A stretch of 64,000 nt of DNA from NCBI RefSeq assembly GCF_007992835.1, contig NZ_BKBA01000003.1:558001-622000 (forward strand), written 5' to 3'. The DNA comes from Knoellia locipacati (GTDB lineage: Bacteria > Actinomycetota > Actinomycetes > Actinomycetales > Dermatophilaceae). Every line of letters begins with the position of its first letter. Positions within the stretch are counted from its first letter, which is position 1. Below the pieces are notes generated by a model, which did not search any database, was not told where the DNA came from, and saw only the letters and a program-made list of their open reading frames with translations. Both the position numbers and the translations under genes were made by a program. This document shows positions 26,740 to 34,412 of the stretch, one piece after another.

Positions 26740-27548
26740 ACCCAGACACGCACGCCCTGGCCGGCGCGTATGCCGTCAATGCGGTGACCGACGACGAGCG
26801 TCGCTCCTTCGAGACCCACCTCGACCTGTGCGCGGACTGCCGCGCCGAGGTCGCGGAGCTGCGGGCCGCGGCAGCCACGCTCACCTCCGACGTCGAGCTG
26901 GCTCCCCCGCCGGCGCTGCGCGCGTCGGTCCTGGCCGCGGTCTCGCAGACCCGCCAGCTCTCCCCGCTCGAGCCCCCCGCCGCCGCGTCGCCCCCCGGGT
27001 CGAACGGGCCGGATGCGGCCGCCGAGCCGCTCGCGTCCCTTCCCGCCACCGCGTCCGTCGACGGTTCGCCGGCGGACGGCGACGAGCTCGCTGCCCGCCG
27101 CAACCGACGAGGTCTGCGCCCGTGGCTCGCCGCCGCCGTGGCGGCAGCCGTCATCACCATCGGTGGTGTCGCGTGGCAGCCCTGGGAGGACTCGCCCAGC
27201 CAGCTCACCGCCACCGAGCAGGTCCTGCGGGCCGACGACGCCCAGCGTCTCGAGCTGCCGATGGGCTCCTCCGAGATCACGCTCGTGCGGAGCCGTGCCG
27301 TCGGGCGGGCGGTCTTCCTCGCCGACGCCATGCCGACCCCGCCGTCGGGCAAGGCCTACCAGCTCTGGTTCGACGTGCCCGGCCGCGGCATGGTGAGCGC
27401 CGGGATGATCCCCACGTCCGGTCACGCCGTCACGGTGCCCCTCGAGGGCGACGCCAGGACCGCGACCGGCGCCGGCATCACGCTCGAGCCCGAGAACGGC
27501 TCCGAGCACCCGACCTCCGACCCGGTGGCCCTCTTTTCCTTCACCTGA
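26736..27548 (+). CDS. rskA: Anti-sigma-K factor, RskA family
   Basis: A 270-residue protein. The N-terminus has an anti-sigma zinc-finger-like motif HLDLCADCRAEVAEL, here with the His-x3-Cys-x2-Cys pattern. One membrane segment (about residues 130-150, ending before WQPWED) leads to an extracytoplasmic RskA domain including ADAMPTPPSGKAYQLWF. It should hold SigK inactive at the membrane until cleaved by regulated proteolysis. It starts inside the sigK stop (ATGA). Confidence 0.9.
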   Translation: MNPDTHALAGAYAVNAVTDDERRSFETHLDLCADCRAEVAELRAAAATLTSDVELAPPPALRASVLAAVSQTRQLSPLEPPAAASPPGSNGPDAAAEPLASLPATASVDGSPADGDELAARRNRRGLRPWLAAAVAAAVITIGGVAWQPWEDSPSQLTATEQVLRADDAQRLELPMGSSEITLVRSRAVGRAVFLADAMPTPPSGKAYQLWFDVPGRGMVSAGMIPTSGHAVTVPLEGDARTATGAGITLEPENGSEHPTSDPVALFSFT

Positions 27549-27575
27549 CCAGGCTGGTCCCGGCTGGTCCCGGGT

Positions 27576-27602
27576 GGGCCCGGTCCCGTCGGGGCCGGGC
27601 CC
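27576..27602 (+). terminator. Hairpin after rskA
   Basis: GGGCCCGGTCCC (27576-27587) pairs with GGGGCCGGGCCC (27591-27602) with a single G-U wobble and a 3-nt loop. It lies 28 nt after the rskA stop. Just upstream is a short direct repeat of GGCTGGTCCC. Confidence 0.6.
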
Positions 27603-27651
27603 GGGTCCAAGATCCCCCGTGGCGGCCCGGCCGCGGTGGACAATGGCGGTC

Positions 27652-28617
27652 ATGCGCTACGCACTCACGGGAGCCACCGGGTTCGTCGGTGGGGAACTCA
27701 CCCGACAGCTCGTCGAGGCCGGTCACGAGGTCGTCGCCCTCGTCCGGACTCCGAGCAGGGCAGACGCCCTGACCGCCCTCGGGGTGGAGCTCGTCGAGGG
27801 CGACCTCGACTCGGACGAGGCCCTCGACCGGCTGCTCGACGGCGCGGACGGGCTGTTCCACGTCGCCGGGTGGTACCGCCTCGGTGACCGCGACACCTCC
27901 GCGGGCCGCCGGGTCAACGTCGAGGGCACCCGCAACGTGCTGTCCGCGGCCCTGCGCGCGGGCACGCCCAGGACCGTCTACACGAGCACGCTGGCGATCA
28001 ACTCCGACACCGGCGGCGCGATGCGCGACGAGACCTACCGGCACACCGGTGACCACCTCACGGAGTACGACCGCACCAAGGCGCAGGCGCACGAGATCGC
28101 GCACGAGCTCTTCCGCCGCGGGCTCCCTGTCGTCACCGTGATGCCCGGCGCCGTCTACGGCGCCGGTGACACCTCGCAGGTCGGCGAGCTCTTCGCCCAG
28201 GTGGTCGCCGGGCGACGGGTCCAGGTGCCCGGTGGTGGCGGCACCCTCATGTGGGCGCACGTCGGCGACGTCGCACGCGGGCACGTCCTCGCCATGGAGC
28301 GCGGCGTCCCCGGCGAGGACTACATGCTCGCGGGCGAGCCGGCGACCCTCGCGGGCGTGCTCCAGCAGGTGGCGACCATCGCCGGCACCAGGGGGCCGAT
28401 GCGCGTGCCGGCCACCCTCATCCGGCTCACCGAGAAGGCCATGACGCCGGTGGCCAAGGTCCTGCCGGTCCCCGCGACCTACTCCCCCGAGTCGCTGCGG
28501 GCCTCGCTGGCGAGCTACACCGGCTCCCGGGCCAAGGCCGAGCGCGACCTCGTCTGGCAGTGCCGCCCCCTGGTCGAGGGTCTGCGCGAGACCGTCGCAG
28601 CGCTGCGCGCCGACTGA
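27652..28617 (+). CDS. NAD(P)-dependent epimerase/reductase (extended SDR)
   Basis: A 321-residue Rossmann-fold protein with ALTGATGFVGGELTRQL binding the dinucleotide. It resembles dihydroflavonol reductase and hopanoid-associated sugar epimerase groups. The Tyr-x3-Lys catalytic pair is in TEYDRTKAQAHEI. ATG 27652 follows GACAAT (27639-27644) by 7 nt, a leaderless arrangement. The substrate is unknown. Confidence 0.85.
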   Translation: MRYALTGATGFVGGELTRQLVEAGHEVVALVRTPSRADALTALGVELVEGDLDSDEALDRLLDGADGLFHVAGWYRLGDRDTSAGRRVNVEGTRNVLSAALRAGTPRTVYTSTLAINSDTGGAMRDETYRHTGDHLTEYDRTKAQAHEIAHELFRRGLPVVTVMPGAVYGAGDTSQVGELFAQVVAGRRVQVPGGGGTLMWAHVGDVARGHVLAMERGVPGEDYMLAGEPATLAGVLQQVATIAGTRGPMRVPATLIRLTEKAMTPVAKVLPVPATYSPESLRASLASYTGSRAKAERDLVWQCRPLVEGLRETVAALRAD

Positions 28618-28651
28618 CGCGCGCCCGGCGCCGGAGTCCCAGCGCCCGGAC

Positions 28652-28837
28652 TCAGGTGTGGTGGCGGCCGCTCAGCGCGAGGCTCAGGCCGAGCACGGCG
28701 ACGACCGGACCGATGACCGCCCAGAGCGTGACGCCGGACATGACGCTGCCGCCCACGACACCGAGTCCCTGCAGGGTCCAGAGCAGCCCGATGCCCACGA
28801 GCAGGCCACCGATGACCATGCGGAGCCGGCGGCTCAT
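28652..28837 (-). CDS. 61-residue membrane protein
   Basis: Two hydrophobic helices (IGGLLVGIGLLWTLQGLGVV; LWAVIGPVVAVLGLSLALSG) with a basic N-terminus and His-rich end. It resembles small actinobacterial two-TM proteins of unknown function. It lies downstream of another small membrane protein gene on the same strand. Confidence 0.65.
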   Translation of the reverse strand: MSRRLRMVIGGLLVGIGLLWTLQGLGVVGGSVMSGVTLWAVIGPVVAVLGLSLALSGRHHT

Positions 28838-28866
28838 GACGTCACCTCGGCGCTCATGCCCGGACC

Positions 28867-29115
28867 TCAGCGGTTGCGGCGTTCGGAGAGCGTCTCGACG
28901 AGCACCGAGACACCGGCGGCGAGGAGCCCGACGACGATCGCGCCGAGGATGCCGAGGTAGCCCACGGACGTCGAGGTGGAGTACTCACCGGCGGTCGTGC
29001 GGGCCGACGACTCGAGCCCACGGTAGACGCCGAGGAAGCCACCGAGCGCGAACCCCACCACGGCGCCGATGATGAGGACACGGAGGTGGTTGGGGCGGCG
29101 GATCTCGGGGTTCAC
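28867..29115 (-). CDS. 82-residue two-TM membrane protein
   Basis: After a short cytoplasmic start (NPEIRRPNHLRVL) come two membrane helices separated by a Ser/Thr-rich loop (SSARTTAGEYSTSTS). GTG 29115 is chosen because a TAGCGT -10 box lies 7 nt upstream on this strand, a leaderless layout; longer starts would run into the neighbouring LLM gene. The function is unknown. Confidence 0.6.
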   Translation of the reverse strand: MNPEIRRPNHLRVLIIGAVVGFALGGFLGVYRGLESSARTTAGEYSTSTSVGYLGILGAIVVGLLAAGVSVLVETLSERRNR

Positions 29116-29125
29116 GGGCACCACG

Positions 29126-29986
29126 CTACTTCGCTGAGGCAGCGGCGACGACACCGGAGGCGACGGCTTCGAGCGTCGCGAGCGAGCCGGCATACGGGGC
29201 CTCGGGTCGTGGCCAGTGGGTGATCGTGTCGGTGAAGCCGAGCGCGGCGGCGCGCCCCGTCATCTCCTCGTAGACGCCGACCGACTCGAGCGAGAACTGG
29301 GGTGAGGCGTCGAGCAGCAGGTAGCGGTCGATCCCGGCGGTGCCCTCGAGGGCGTCGAACCTCTCGACCAGCCCCGCCACGCCGGCCCACCACGCGTCCA
29401 CCGTCTCGGCGCCGCCCGGGCCGGTCGTCACCCACCCTTGGCCGTGCTGCGCAGCCAGCCGCAGCGAGCGGGGCCCGTTGGCGGCCACGACGAAGGGCAC
29501 CCGGTCGCGGACCGGACCCGGCAACGTGCGGGCGTCGCGGACGGCATACCACTCGCCGTCGTGGTCGACGTGGTCCTCGCGCAGGAGGCGGTCGAGGAGC
29601 GGGACGTACTCGTGGAAGCGGTCGACGCGCGCCTTGACCGGGTGCGCCTCCCCCAGGACGGCGGAGTCGAGGTCGCCACCGGTGCCGAGACCGCAGAGGA
29701 AGCGCCCGTCGGACAGGTCGTCGAGGGCGAGGACGTCGCGCGCGAAGACGTAGGGGTGGCGGAAGTTCGGCGACGTGACGAAGGTGCCGAGCCCGATCGT
29801 CGAGGTCACGCCGGCGGCCGCCGCGAGCGTCGGCACCGCGGGGAACCACGTGCTGTCCGGGAGCCCACCCCAGACGAGGTGGTCGTAGACCCAGGCGTGC
29901 GCGAAGCCCATCTCCTCGACGGCCCGCCATCGCGGACCTGCCTCGCGCCAGGGCAGGTCGGGGAGGATCGAGATCCCGTGTCGCAC
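29126..29986 (-). CDS. LLM-class F420-dependent oxidoreductase
   Basis: A 286-residue luciferase-like TIM barrel. Recognisable parts are MGFAHAWVYDHLVWGG, IGLGTFVTSPNFRHPYV, GRFLCGLGTGGDLDS and PFVVAANGPRSLRLA. The family includes F420-dependent dehydrogenases and reductases, and the cofactor choice (F420 or FMN) cannot be fixed from sequence. It is next to, and probably co-transcribed with, the SCP-like gene 1 nt upstream. Confidence 0.83.
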   Translation of the reverse strand: MRHGISILPDLPWREAGPRWRAVEEMGFAHAWVYDHLVWGGLPDSTWFPAVPTLAAAAGVTSTIGLGTFVTSPNFRHPYVFARDVLALDDLSDGRFLCGLGTGGDLDSAVLGEAHPVKARVDRFHEYVPLLDRLLREDHVDHDGEWYAVRDARTLPGPVRDRVPFVVAANGPRSLRLAAQHGQGWVTTGPGGAETVDAWWAGVAGLVERFDALEGTAGIDRYLLLDASPQFSLESVGVYEEMTGRAAALGFTDTITHWPRPEAPYAGSLATLEAVASGVVAAASAK

Positions 29987-29987
29987 G

Positions 29988-30371
29988 TCAGGTCACCTTC
30001 TCGAAGTCGTCGAACAACGGCAGGTATGCCGTGAGGTCGGCTCGCGTGCCGCTGACCCGCAGACGTCCCTCGCCGGCGGCCGTGGCGGGGTCGAGGGTGC
30101 CCGCGGCGAGCCCGAGCCAGGTGTCGGCGTCGGTCTCGATGACGTTGGGCGGGGTGCCGCGCCGGTGCTGGAGCCCCTCGATGCACTGGACGACCCCGAA
30201 GGGCGGCACCCGCACCTCGACGCTGCGCCCGGGAGCGCGGATCCCGAGCTCCTCGAGGGTGAAGCGCACGGCCATCGCCGTCGTCGTCCGGTCGCTGGCG
30301 GCCGGGTCGGCGACCCAGGCGGTGAGTGCCGCGTGACCTGCGGCGACGGGCACTCGGCGACGGGACGGCAT
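29988..30371 (-). CDS. Sterol-carrier family protein (SCP2-like)
   Basis: A 127-residue protein with an SCP2-like beta-sheet region (VEVRVPPFGVVQCIEG) followed by ETDADTWLGLAAG and RLRVSGTRADLTAYLPLFD, typical of actinobacterial sterol-carrier family proteins. In Streptomyces a homologue neighbours purF. Its presence here, 7 kb from purF, may be a remnant of that arrangement. The start codon overlaps a copy of the GTATGCCG octamer. Confidence 0.75.
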   Translation of the reverse strand: MPSRRRVPVAAGHAALTAWVADPAASDRTTTAMAVRFTLEELGIRAPGRSVEVRVPPFGVVQCIEGLQHRRGTPPNVIETDADTWLGLAAGTLDPATAAGEGRLRVSGTRADLTAYLPLFDDFEKVT

Positions 30372-30418
30372 ACCGGCATCGTAGGTCGAGCCACCGACGG
30401 TCCGGGAGGCGGCGGACT

Positions 30419-30451
30419 CTTCACCCGGACGTCATAAATAGTTATGCAGAG
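30419..30451 (+). promoter_or_regulatory. AT-rich, possible PHO-box-like site before the 5'-nucleotidase gene
   Basis: Three consecutive 11-nt units start CTTCACC, CGTCATA and GTTATGC, loosely matching the GTTCACC-type direct repeats bound by actinobacterial PhoP/RegX3. Only the first unit is a good match (6 of 7). An inverted repeat CATAA-ATAG-TTATG (30433-30446) overlaps them. The segment is strikingly AT-rich for this genome and lies between divergent genes. Confidence 0.3.
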
Positions 30452-30542
30452 GCAGAGACTTCCTCGGCGCACTGCGGCAACATGGGCCGGGTTGCCGAGC
30501 CCCTGCCGGTGACGATCCATGCGGTTCTCACCCGGAGGCACC

Positions 30543-32582
30543 ATGAAGCACGGCAGCACGCTCGCTGCGGTCACGACCGGCCTGCTCCTCGCCGGCACGA
30601 CCTCGATGATGGCCGGCAGCTCGGCATCGGCGGCGACCAACATGAACGGCGGGCCGCTCCCCGCGGGCACCACGCCCATCAACATCCTCAACCTCAACGA
30701 CTTCCACGGCCGCATCGACACCGATGGCAAGGGCACGTTGGGCAAGAACTTCGCCTGCACGATCCTCACCCAGCGTGAGTCCCTCGGTGCGGCGAACACC
30801 CTCACCCTCGGCGCCGGCGACCTCATCGGCGCCTCGCCGTTCACCTCGGCCATCCAGGACGACGCCCCGACGCTCGACTTCCTCGACGCGATCGGCATGA
30901 ACGCGTCGTCCGTGGGCAACCACGAGTTCGACAAGGGCTACGCCGACCTCACCCAGCGCGTCGAGCAGCGCGCCGACTTCGAGTACGTCGGGGCCAACGT
31001 CTTCCTCAAGGGGACCCAGACGCCGGCGCTCAAGCAGTACGAGTCCTACACCGTCGGTGGCGTGCGCGTCGCCGTCATCGGTGGCGTCACCAAGGACACC
31101 CCCAACCTCGTCGCCGGCGAGGGTGTCGCGAACCTCGACTTCATCGACCCCGTCGACGGCGTCAACCGCGTGGCCGCCCAGCTCACCGACGGCAACCCCG
31201 CCAACGGCGAGGCCGACGTCATCATCGCCGAGTACCACGAGGGTGGCCCCTACTCCTCGACGACCGGCACCCTGGCCGACCAGCTCGCCGTCCCTGTCTT
31301 CGCCCACCTCGTCAACGACACCTCGCCCAAGGTCGCGGCCATCCTCCAGGGCCACACCCACCAGGCCTACGTCTACGACGTGCAGATCCCCGGCGAGGCC
31401 TCGGGCCAGACCCGTCCGGTCCTCCAGACCGGCCAGTACGCCGCCGCCGTCGGCAAGATCCAGCTCGGCTGGGACCCCACCGCCAAGAAGGTCACGGCCT
31501 ACAACGCGGCCAACATCCCGGCGATCGCCCCGTCGCCGGCGTGCCTCGCGAACCCGACCTACCAGGCCGCGTCGAAGATCATCGACGACGCCATCGCCTA
31601 CGCCGCGCCCATCGCCGCGCAGCCGGTCGGCAAGATCACCAAGAGCATCACCCGTGACGGCGCGGACGACCGCAAGCGCGAGTCGGCGCTGTCCAACCTC
31701 ATCGCCCAGCAGTACGTCGAGTCCCTCAACGCCCCGGGCCGCGACCTCGGCGTCGACATCGGCGTGATGAACCCCGGTGGTGTCCGCACGGACCTGCTCT
31801 ACGGCACCGACGGCACCGTGACGTTCGCCCAGGCCGCCACGGTCCTGCCGTTCGGCAACAACCTCAAGGCCGCCGACTACACGGGTGCCCAGTTCAAGCA
31901 GATCCTCGAGGAGCAGTGGCAGCCCGCCGGCGCGTCCCGCCCGTTCCTCGCGCTCGGCATCTCCAAGAACGTCACCTACACCTACGACCCCAACCGGGCC
32001 CAGGGTGACCGGATCACCGGCATCTACATCGACGGCAAGGCCATCGACCCGGCCGGCGTCTACACGATCGCGTCCTCGTCCTTCCTCATCACCACCACGG
32101 GGGTGGCGCCGGACAACTTCGGCACCTTCCTCAAGGGGACAAACTACCGCGACTCAGGCCTCGTCGACCAGAACGCCTTCGTCGACTGGATCGGTGCCAA
32201 CAGCCCGGTCTCGCCGCCGCTGGTCCAGCACGGTGTCGGCGTCCTCGCCGCCACCGTTACGGGTGGCAAGAACGAGTCGAAGACCTTCACCCTGCGCCTC
32301 GAGGGCTTCGACCTCGCCGGCGCATCGGCGGTGGCCAACACCTCGGCCACCGTGTCGCTCGACGGCGTGACGTTCGCGAACGTGCCGATCACGACGACCC
32401 GGGTCCCCGCGCCGCCGTCGCCGTCGCGTGACGGCGTCCTCGACGCGAGCTTCTCGCTCACCAAGCAGCAGCTCCTGCCCTGGACCAAGGGCAACGGCCA
32501 CCGCGACGTCCCGGTGACGCTCAGGGTGACCGCCAAGGAGACCGGCACCACGGCATACGTGCCGGTGACGATCAGCAAGTAG
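30543..32582 (+). CDS. Secreted 5'-nucleotidase / metallophosphatase
   Basis: A 679-residue secreted enzyme with a Sec signal peptide cleaved near SSASAA. The metallophosphoesterase domain has the metal ligands in LNLNDFHGRID, GAGDLIGASPF, GNHEFDKG and LQGHTHQAY. The C-terminal 5'-nucleotidase domain holds MNPGGVRTDLL and the substrate-binding region. It releases phosphate from nucleotides outside the cell. ATG 30543 follows CGGAGG by 4 nt. There is no cell-wall sorting signal at the C-terminus, so the protein is probably free or loosely bound. A terminator follows. Confidence 0.92.
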   Translation: MKHGSTLAAVTTGLLLAGTTSMMAGSSASAATNMNGGPLPAGTTPINILNLNDFHGRIDTDGKGTLGKNFACTILTQRESLGAANTLTLGAGDLIGASPFTSAIQDDAPTLDFLDAIGMNASSVGNHEFDKGYADLTQRVEQRADFEYVGANVFLKGTQTPALKQYESYTVGGVRVAVIGGVTKDTPNLVAGEGVANLDFIDPVDGVNRVAAQLTDGNPANGEADVIIAEYHEGGPYSSTTGTLADQLAVPVFAHLVNDTSPKVAAILQGHTHQAYVYDVQIPGEASGQTRPVLQTGQYAAAVGKIQLGWDPTAKKVTAYNAANIPAIAPSPACLANPTYQAASKIIDDAIAYAAPIAAQPVGKITKSITRDGADDRKRESALSNLIAQQYVESLNAPGRDLGVDIGVMNPGGVRTDLLYGTDGTVTFAQAATVLPFGNNLKAADYTGAQFKQILEEQWQPAGASRPFLALGISKNVTYTYDPNRAQGDRITGIYIDGKAIDPAGVYTIASSSFLITTTGVAPDNFGTFLKGTNYRDSGLVDQNAFVDWIGANSPVSPPLVQHGVGVLAATVTGGKNESKTFTLRLEGFDLAGASAVANTSATVSLDGVTFANVPITTTRVPAPPSPSRDGVLDASFSLTKQQLLPWTKGNGHRDVPVTLRVTAKETGTTAYVPVTISK

Positions 32583-32611
32583 TCCCTGCTCGACGGGACC
32601 AGCAGCATCCG

Positions 32612-32646
32612 AGCACCCCCTGCGCCGCCACGGCGCAGGGGGTGCT
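32612..32646 (+). terminator. Terminator after 5'-nucleotidase gene
   Basis: AGCACCCCCTGCGCCG (32612-32627) pairs perfectly with the reverse complement at 32631-32646 around a 3-nt loop. The start of the next gene lies only a few bases downstream, so the 3' arm also carries that gene's ribosome-binding AGGGGGT. Confidence 0.75.
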
Positions 32647-32651
32647 TGTCT

Positions 32652-33455
32652 GTGGGGGTGGACGACCTCGAGCTCGAGCAGGACGGCGACGTCACGTGGA
32701 TCCGCGTGGGTGGCCACGCCCAGTCCGCCGTCGACCTCGGCGACCCCCTCCACCTCGTCTTCGAGTACGTCCAGCAGCTGGCGCTGTGCATCGACTCCGT
32801 GTTCGCCCAGCCGGCTCCCCTGCGGGTGACGCACGTCGGCGGAGCCGGACTGAGCCTGGCGCGCTGGGTGCACGCGACGCGTCCGGGCTCGCCCCAGATC
32901 GTCCTCGAGCCGGCGGTCGCGATGACCGAGCTCGTGCGCCGGGAGATCCCGCTGCCCCGGGGCCACCGGATCCGGGTGCGGCCGCAGACCGGCGAGGTCG
33001 GCGTGGCGGGACTCGCCTCCGCGAGTGCAGACGTCGTGGTCCTCGACGCGTATGCCGGAGGCCAGGTCCCCGCCTCCCTCACCACGGTCGAGTGGCTGGG
33101 GGAGGTCGCGCGGGTCCTCGCGCCGGGAGGGGTGTTCCTCGCGAACCTCGGGGACCGACCGGGACTCCGGTATGCCGCACGCGTCGCCTCGGGTGCCCGG
33201 GCCGCGCTGGGACCGGGCGCGCAGACGGCATACGTCGGCTTGCACCAGGTCCTCAAGGGCAAGGGGTTCGGCAACGTCGTGGTCGCCGCGTCGCGGGAGT
33301 CGCTGCCGCTGGACGCGATGCGCCGCGCCGCGGCCCGGCAGCCGCTGCCGACAGGAGTGGTGGCGCCGAGCGAGGTGCTGGCCCGTGCCGGTGGGGCCTA
33401 CCCGTTCAGCGCCGAGCTCGGTGACACCGCTGAATCGCCTGCTCCGCCGGACTGA
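32652..33455 (+). CDS. Spermidine synthase-like / SAM-methyltransferase-fold protein
   Basis: About 267 residues. VTHVGGAGLSLARWVHATRP and DVVVLDAYAGGQVPASLTT are the cofactor-binding and catalytic regions of spermidine-synthase-like Rossmann proteins. The family includes many actinobacterial members without proven polyamine activity. The start is uncertain: TTG 32646, GTG 32652 or GTG 32658. GTG 32652 is preferred because AGGGGGT is about 8 nt before it. The ribosome-binding site lies inside the preceding terminator stem, so translation may depend on whether that stem forms. Confidence 0.75.
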   Translation: MGVDDLELEQDGDVTWIRVGGHAQSAVDLGDPLHLVFEYVQQLALCIDSVFAQPAPLRVTHVGGAGLSLARWVHATRPGSPQIVLEPAVAMTELVRREIPLPRGHRIRVRPQTGEVGVAGLASASADVVVLDAYAGGQVPASLTTVEWLGEVARVLAPGGVFLANLGDRPGLRYAARVASGARAALGPGAQTAYVGLHQVLKGKGFGNVVVAASRESLPLDAMRRAAARQPLPTGVVAPSEVLARAGGAYPFSAELGDTAESPAPPD

Positions 33456-33465
33456 CGAGCACGGC

Positions 33466-33531
33466 TTGTCGGGACCACCTCGCGTCGTCGGGAGTGAAGG
33501 TGGTGGCGACGACGCAGCCTTCCCCCGACAA
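33466..33531. terminator. Two-part hairpin between convergent genes
   Basis: An outer 8-bp stem (TTGTCGGG 33466-33473, CCCGACAA 33524-33531) encloses an inner 9-bp stem (GCGTCGTCG 33482-33490, CGACGACGC 33507-33515). It fills most of the gap between the rightward methyltransferase-like gene and the leftward 65-residue gene, so it probably ends both. Confidence 0.55.
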
Positions 33532-33542
33532 CCAGCGCGGCG

Positions 33543-33740
33543 TCAGGCCGCGTCGGCCTCGCGGGCCAGACGCGCTGCACGGGCGGCCTCGACCTTGGCC
33601 TGGCGGCGGCGCTTGAGCCGCATCTGCGGGTCGTCACCGGCGCCGAGCTGGGCAGGGCCGAAGACCTCCCACATGGCGAACTGGATGCGGTAGCCGAGCC
33701 GGTAGCCCAGTGACAGTCCCTCGTTCTCGGGCTTGCGCAT
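33543..33740 (-). CDS. 65-residue basic protein of unknown function
   Basis: It begins MRKPENEGLSLGYRLGYRI, followed by FAMWEVFGPAQLG and a basic Arg/Lys/Ala-rich helix. ATG 33740 has AAAGG a few bases upstream. It is divergent from the OhrR-type regulator gene and shares a 60-nt control region holding repeated GTGCAC sites. No known domain is evident, but this kind of short protein next to regulators is common in actinobacteria. Confidence 0.65.
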   Translation of the reverse strand: MRKPENEGLSLGYRLGYRIQFAMWEVFGPAQLGAGDDPQMRLKRRRQAKVEAARAARLAREADAA

Positions 33741-33751
33741 CGCGGCCTTTC

Positions 33752-33781
33752 TTTGTGCACCAATGGTTTGTGCACTCACAA
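33752..33781. promoter_or_regulatory. Putative OhrR-type operator
   Basis: TTTGTGCAC occurs twice, at 33752 and 33767, 15 bp apart, and the second copy is part of the inverted repeat TTGTG-CACT-CACAA (33768-33781). The site is centred between the divergent 65-residue gene and the MarR/OhrR gene, where an autoregulating MarR protein would bind. The operator sequence differs from the Bacillus OhrR box, so this is inference. Confidence 0.5.
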
Positions 33782-33800
33782 TAGCACCGAAGGACCTAGA

Positions 33801-34277
33801 ATGGGACCCGTGACGACGTCCAAGACCAGCACCGTGCCCGCCGGCACCGACCTGCTCGCCCTCGACCGCCAGGTCTGCTACGCCCTCGCGGTCGCCTCGC
33901 GCAACGTCATCGCGCTCTACAAGCCGCTGCTCGCGCCCATGGGACTGACCCACCCGCAGTACCTCGTCATGCTCGCGCTCTGGGAGGAGGCACCCCTCAC
34001 GGTGAGCGAGCTCGGGCGGCGGGTGAGCCTCGACCCCGGCACCCTGTCCCCGCTGCTCAAGCGCCTCGAGTCCAGCGGCCACATCACCCGCGGTCGCGAC
34101 CCCCACGACGACCGCGCCCTCGCCGTGGCCCTCACGCCGTCCGGCGCGCGGCTGCGCAGCCGCGCCGAGAAGGTGCCGCCCGCGATCCTCGAGCGCCTCG
34201 GGATGGAGCTGGCCGAGCTCGAGGACCTGCGCGACGGCCTCACCCGCCTCATCGCCGCGGCCCGCTCGACCCCCTGA
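33801..34277 (+). CDS. ohrR: MarR-family regulator, OhrR-type peroxide sensor
   Basis: A 158-residue winged-helix protein. The N-terminal LLALDRQVCYALAVASRN contains the reactive Cys of OhrR (compare LENQLCFLLYASSR in Bacillus), followed by LTHPQYLVMLALWEE, LGRRVSLDPGTLSPLLKRLE and the wing GRDPHDDRALAVALT. OhrR represses ohr and related genes until the Cys is oxidised by organic peroxides. No ohr gene is in the window. ATG 33801 follows GAAGGA by 6 nt, which decides it over an upstream ATG that overlaps the operator. Confidence 0.85.
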   Translation: MGPVTTSKTSTVPAGTDLLALDRQVCYALAVASRNVIALYKPLLAPMGLTHPQYLVMLALWEEAPLTVSELGRRVSLDPGTLSPLLKRLESSGHITRGRDPHDDRALAVALTPSGARLRSRAEKVPPAILERLGMELAELEDLRDGLTRLIAAARSTP

Positions 34278-34310
34278 CGCCTTGACGCCTTGACGCCTTG
34301 ACGCCTTGAC
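34275..34310. repeat. Tandem repeat of TGACGCCT
   Basis: Four full copies of the 8-mer TGACGCCT plus a half copy run directly from the ohrR stop codon. The repeat is a likely length-variable site. It is followed by a 28-bp hairpin. Confidence 0.85.
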
Positions 34311-34333
34311 CCGACGGTCCTCGGCGACGTGCT

Positions 34334-34399
34334 CAACTCGCCAATTCCTCCTCTCCGCCACACACGGTGAGGTGGCGGAGAGGAGGAATTGGTGAGTTG
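34334..34399. terminator. Bidirectional terminator hairpin, 28-bp stem
   Basis: The left arm (34334-34361) starts CAACTCGCCAATTCC and the right arm (34372-34399) ends GGAATTGGTGAGTTG; 27 pairs are perfect and one is a G-T wobble. The loop is 10 nt. It lies between the converging ohrR and purL genes, and the inner AATTCC part is AT-rich for this genome. Confidence 0.8.
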
Positions 34400-34412
34400 G
34401 TCACGGCACGAG

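Noticed and set aside
30433-30446. CATAAATAGTTATG as an ArgR box
   Set aside because: It has only a 5-bp inverted repeat and no arginine gene nearby; a control site for the 5'-nucleotidase gene is at least as likely.
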